Source of the DNA: Mesostigma viride
Lineage: Eukaryota; Streptophyta; Mesostigmatophyceae; Mesostigmatales; Mesostigmataceae
Length of the DNA stretch: 64,000 nt
NCBI GenBank assembly: GCA_009746045.1
Contig: RPFO01000184.1
Span: 325,881 to 389,880 of the forward strand
Direction of reading: 5' to 3'
Shown: piece by piece, positions 61,501 through 64,000 of the stretch
Layout of the letters: every line of letters begins with the position of its first letter
Position numbering within the stretch: position 1 is the stretch's first letter
The notes under the pieces: generated by a model
The model's database searches: none
The model's input: the letters and a program-made list of their open reading frames with translations, nothing else
Told to the model about the DNA's origin: nothing
Position numbers and translations under genes: made by a program

Positions 61501-62236
61501 TAGGCCACCAAATGGGAGTATAGTGTGCTATTTGTGGCCGCCGGCAGGTAGGGGTGTGGTTCAGGCTCTCCTGCCCTAGTAATTTATGACAATGAAGTCT
61601 GGTGTAGGTGGCCGCCCCGCAGGTAGGGGGTTGATTGGGTGTTTCCTGTTTACATTTTCTAATAAGAATGTATGGCTGGAGTGTGCTGGATGTGGCCAAC
61701 ACGCAGGTAATGGTGTGATTGGGTGAATACCCAATCTGGGTATCCCCTTGACCTATGTCATATTACCTCAGTTAGTATTAAGTTTAGGTTGCCTACGGCA
61801 GTGTGCGGGTGAAAGCGCATATCGCTGACCGGTCCGTTTAGGTCAAATAGGGCAGTGGGGCGCCTACCTTTCATGGTGAGTCAGTCATTCTAGTTACGTG
61901 GCCACCCCTGCCCCTACTGACAGGCGCACTGATGTATGCCTGAAGCATGGTTTGGTTTTTGAAGTATCCATGGCCGTCGTCATGTAGACTAGGAACGGTG
62001 CTTCAATGGCTCCGCAAGGCAAACCCTGGTCATGGCTCAATAGTCTTATTTATCATTAATTTCAACGCGGCCGCACCGTGGGCGTTGATGGATGCCAGCG
62101 AACCAGTCAGGGGAGTTAGTGCGCGAAGGTCGTGCCCACGCGCCAGTCAGCCCGCCAAACTTTGAGTATTGCCTGCAATTTTCTTAAGGAAGGAAGGAAG
62201 GAAGGAAGGCAGGCAAACAGGCAAACAGGCAGGCAA

Positions 62237-62269
<33 letters not shown>

Positions 62270-63178
62270 CGGGCGGGCGGGCGGGCGGGCGGGCGGGCGG
62301 GCGGGCGGGCGGGCGGGCGGGCGGGCGGGCGGGCGGGCGGGCCGGCGGACGGGCCCGCCGTCAGTCAGTCAGGCAGTCAATCTGTCAGTCATGCCCTCCC
62401 TCCCTCCCTCCCTCCCTCCCTCCCTCCCTCCCTCCTCTCCCTCCCTCCCTCCCTCCCTCCCTCCCTCCCTCCCTCCCTCCCTCCCTCCCTCCCTCCCTCC
62501 CTCCCTCCCTCCCTCCCTCCCTCCCTCCCTCCCTCCTCCCTCCCCCTCCTCCCTCCTCCCTCCCTCCCTCCCTCCCTCCCTCCCTCCCTCCTCCCTCCCT
62601 CCCCCTCCTCCCTCCCTCCCTCCCTCCCTCCCTCCCTCCCTCCCTCCCTCCCTCCCTCCCTCCCTCCTCCCTCCCTCCCTCCCTCCCTCCCTCCCTCCTC
62701 CCTCCCTCCCTCCCTCCCTCCCTCCCTCCCTCCCTCCCTCCCTCCCTCCCTCCCTCCCTCCCTCCCTCCCTCCCTCCCTCCTCCCTCCCTCCCTCCCTCC
62801 CTCCCTCCTCCCTCCCTCCCTCCCTCCCTCCCTCCCTCCTCCCTCCCTCCCTCCCTCCCTCCCTCCCTCCCTCCCTCCCTCCCTCCCTCCCTCCCTCCCT
62901 CCCTCCCTCCCTCCCTCCCTCCCTCCCTCCCTCCCTCCCTCCCTCCCTCAGGCGTTCAGCATCCTATTTGGTGCAACCACGGACTCTTTCCTGCCTTTGA
63001 ACCCTGGTGCCGTCGCTTTGCTGCGCTCGCGTGTCGGACCTCGTTCGCGCCCAACCTGCAGGTGGTCTTCCGGCGCCTGGGTGAGATCAACATGTACTAC
63101 CACTCGTTCGACGTGGCCAAGGGGAAGTTCACGATTGGTCTCGCTCGGTCACGCGACGGGTTCAAGTTCAGCAAGCAC
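58565..63178 (+). CDS. Plastid-targeted GH43/GH32-like beta-propeller protein, 5' part (continues beyond window)
   Basis: Exons seen are 58565-59320, 61356-61460 and 63062-63178, all joined in phase 0 with GT-AG introns, giving 326 residues. More exons must follow beyond 64000. The first about 80 residues are rich in Ser, Thr, Ala and Arg with few acids, like a chloroplast transit peptide. Then come WDDACVGASVVRRFF, HIYYTGKS, GCIGVASSLNGVHW, WWTFDTRHVG, EGEWDALYVATPQ, MYYHSFD and IGLARSRDG. These repeated propeller blades match the plant and algal protein often named arabinanase/levansucrase/invertase-like. Its substrate is not known to me. The plus-strand tail of exon 1 after LSQ is intron. 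Confidence 0.82.
59349..59382 (+). repeat. Donor-side echo of glycosidase exon 1
   Basis: CTCAGTCAG|GTAGTTGGGGCGGTTGATG follows the true CTCAGTCAG|GTTCGTGGGGCGG (59312 onward) by about 40 bp. The copy has a comparable GT and could compete as a donor. Confidence 0.8.
59643..59989 (+). mobile_element. 5'-truncated LINE insertion with 12-bp target duplication
   Basis: TTCTCGCCCATG occurs at 59643-59654 and again at 59978-59989, bracketing a 323-bp insert. The insert holds the last 50-odd codons of an ORF (LVEDMGGLGLSVIWKKM ... stop TAG near 59817), then a 3' untranslated region with a CATC run. It closes with CGGGGTTAATGCTCCGTGAC and an ATTAATTA tail. The same 3' end is on the minus strand at 52770-52890. 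It lies in intron 1 of the glycosidase-like gene. Confidence 0.9.
60604..60634 (+). repeat. Acceptor-side echo of glycosidase exon 2
   Basis: CCAG|GACAGCAGCAAGCACTTTG at 60605 closely repeats the true CGCAG|GACGGCAAGCACTTTG at 61351, with the AG kept. It lies 750 bp upstream. Confidence 0.8.
60990..61033 (+). repeat. Dispersed repeat copy, ACTGAGGACTTATGCTCACG family
   Basis: A short copy inside intron 1 of the glycosidase-like gene: CCACTGAGGACTTATGCTC then ACGTGACACAGTC. Confidence 0.75.
61524..61712 (+). repeat. Three donor-side echoes of glycosidase exon 2
   Basis: The true GTGGCCACCCCGCAG|GTGAGG (61446-61466) is echoed at about 61534 (GTGGCCGCCGGCAG|GTAGGG), 61608 (GTGGCCGCCCCGCAG|GTAGGG) and 61691 (GTGGCCAACACGCAG|GTAATG), about 80 bp apart. 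All three keep AG|GT. Confidence 0.9.
62187..62949 (+). repeat. Compound tetranucleotide tract GGAA, GGCA, GGCG then CCCT
   Basis: Within intron 2 of the glycosidase-like gene, AAGG/GGCA units change to GGCG at about 62270-62345. A short CAGT-rich bridge and (CCCT)n with CCT slips from 62393 to 62949 follow. The pyrimidine run sits about 110 bp before the exon 3 acceptor. Frames through it are artefacts. Confidence 0.97.
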
Positions 63179-63261
63179 GTGAGTGGATGACTGGCGCCCC
63201 ACACCAGGATATGTTGCTTATCTCTTGCATCCTTTTTGAGTTGGGATTATTCCCGGTTACG

Positions 63262-64000
63262 AGTTGGTAATTGGTTGGTTCGTGGTTGGTTCCTGGTTGG
63301 TTCCTGGTTGGTTCCTGGTTGGTTCCTGGTTGGTTCCTGGTTGGTTCCTGGTTGGTTCCTGGTTGGTTCCTGGTTGGTTCCTGGTTGGTTCCTGGTTGGT
63401 TCCTGGTTGGTTCCTGGTTGGTTCCTGGTTGGTTCCTGGTTGGTTCCTGGTTGGTTCCTGGTTGGTTCCTGGTTGGTTCCTGGTTGGTTCCTGGTTGGTT
63501 CCTGGTTGGTTCCTGGTTGGTTCCTGGTTGGTTGGTTCCTGGTTGGTTCCTGGTTGGTTCCTGGTTGGTTCCTGGTTGGTTCCTGGTTGGTTCCTGGTTG
63601 GTTCCTGGTTGGTTCCTGCTTGGTTCCTGGTTGGTTCTTGGTTGGTTGGTTCCTGGTTGGTTCCTGGTTGGTTCCTGGTTGGTTCCCGGTTGGTTCCTGG
63701 TTGGTTCCTGGTTGGTTCCTGGTTGGTTCCTGGTTGGTTCCTGGTTGGTTCCTGGTTGGTTCCTGGTTGGTTCCTGGTTGGTTCCTGGTTGGTTCCTGGT
63801 TGGTTCCTGGTTGGTTCCTGGTTGGTTCCTGGTTGGTTCCTGGTTGGTTCCTGGTTGGTTCCGGGTTGGTTCCTGGTTGGTTCCTGGTTGGTTCTTGGTT
63901 GGTTGGTTCCTGGTTGGTTCCTGGTTGGTTCCTGGTTGGTTCCTGATTGGTTCTTGGTTGGTTCCTGGTTGGTTCCTGGTTGGTTCCTGGTTGGTTCCCG
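63262..64000 (+). repeat. 11-bp minisatellite (GGTTGGTTCCT)n
   Basis: About 65 units reaching the window end, with a few TGG slips and single substitutions, in the intron after exon 3. The frame of repeated WFLVGSWLVPG is an artefact of the period. Confidence 0.96.

Noticed and set aside
63236-64000. Frame of repeated WFLVGSWLVPG
   Set aside because: Artefact of the 11-bp minisatellite.

Overview
This is nuclear DNA of a eukaryote with introns and many repeats. Three things point to a photosynthetic, flagellated protist, most likely a green-lineage alga. There is a FOR20/CEP20-type basal-body gene. There is a plant-type beta-propeller glycosidase-like protein with a plastid-like leader. The transposons are Copia, LINE and DNA types, with intron-rich host genes between them. 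The species cannot be fixed from the sequence.

Layout. (1) 1-22.7 kb is a nest of transposons. Copia-A (minus strand) is interrupted in its reverse transcriptase by a 2.1-kb element flanked by TTAA, and in its integrase by Copia-B (plus strand, 15.3 kb, 644-bp LTRs, GTTTT target duplication). Copia-B is interrupted in its RNase H by a 7.1-kb DNA transposon (32-bp perfect terminal inverted repeats, AAT duplication), which itself contains a perfect 116-bp-arm hairpin. (2) 22.7-32.6 kb is repeat-rich and lacks recognisable host genes: a 15-bp minisatellite, three tandem copies of a 731-bp unit, and a LINE 3' ORF fragment. (3) 32.7-51.8 kb holds two divergently arranged host genes: a four-exon CEP20/FOR20 homologue (minus) and a twelve-exon NEDD8-activating enzyme E1 regulatory subunit (NAE1/APPBP1, plus). 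NAE1 has 1.6 kb of coding sequence spread over 16 kb. (4) 51.8-55.2 kb has LINE remnants and dispersed repeats. (5) 55.3-57.6 kb is a two-exon cytosolic HSP70 (minus) with heat-shock-element-like sites upstream. (6) 58.6 kb to the window end is the 5' part of the glycosidase-like gene, with a 5'-truncated LINE in its first intron.

The most unusual signal is in the introns of NAE1 and the glycosidase-like gene. Next to true splice sites there are serial, decayed copies of that same exon-intron junction. In intron 9 of NAE1 the echo has become a minisatellite of about 44 units of 55 bp, each carrying the GCG|GTGAGCAA donor. The Copia elements are also odd. Their protease-like domain lies after the integrase rather than before it, with DTN/DTQ in place of DTG. 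The reverse transcriptase box is HGDD. In Copia-B, gag and integrase are separated in frame by a single UGA in a CUAG context.

Gene models were built by hand from reading frames, splice consensus and remembered family alignments. No database search or transcript evidence was available.
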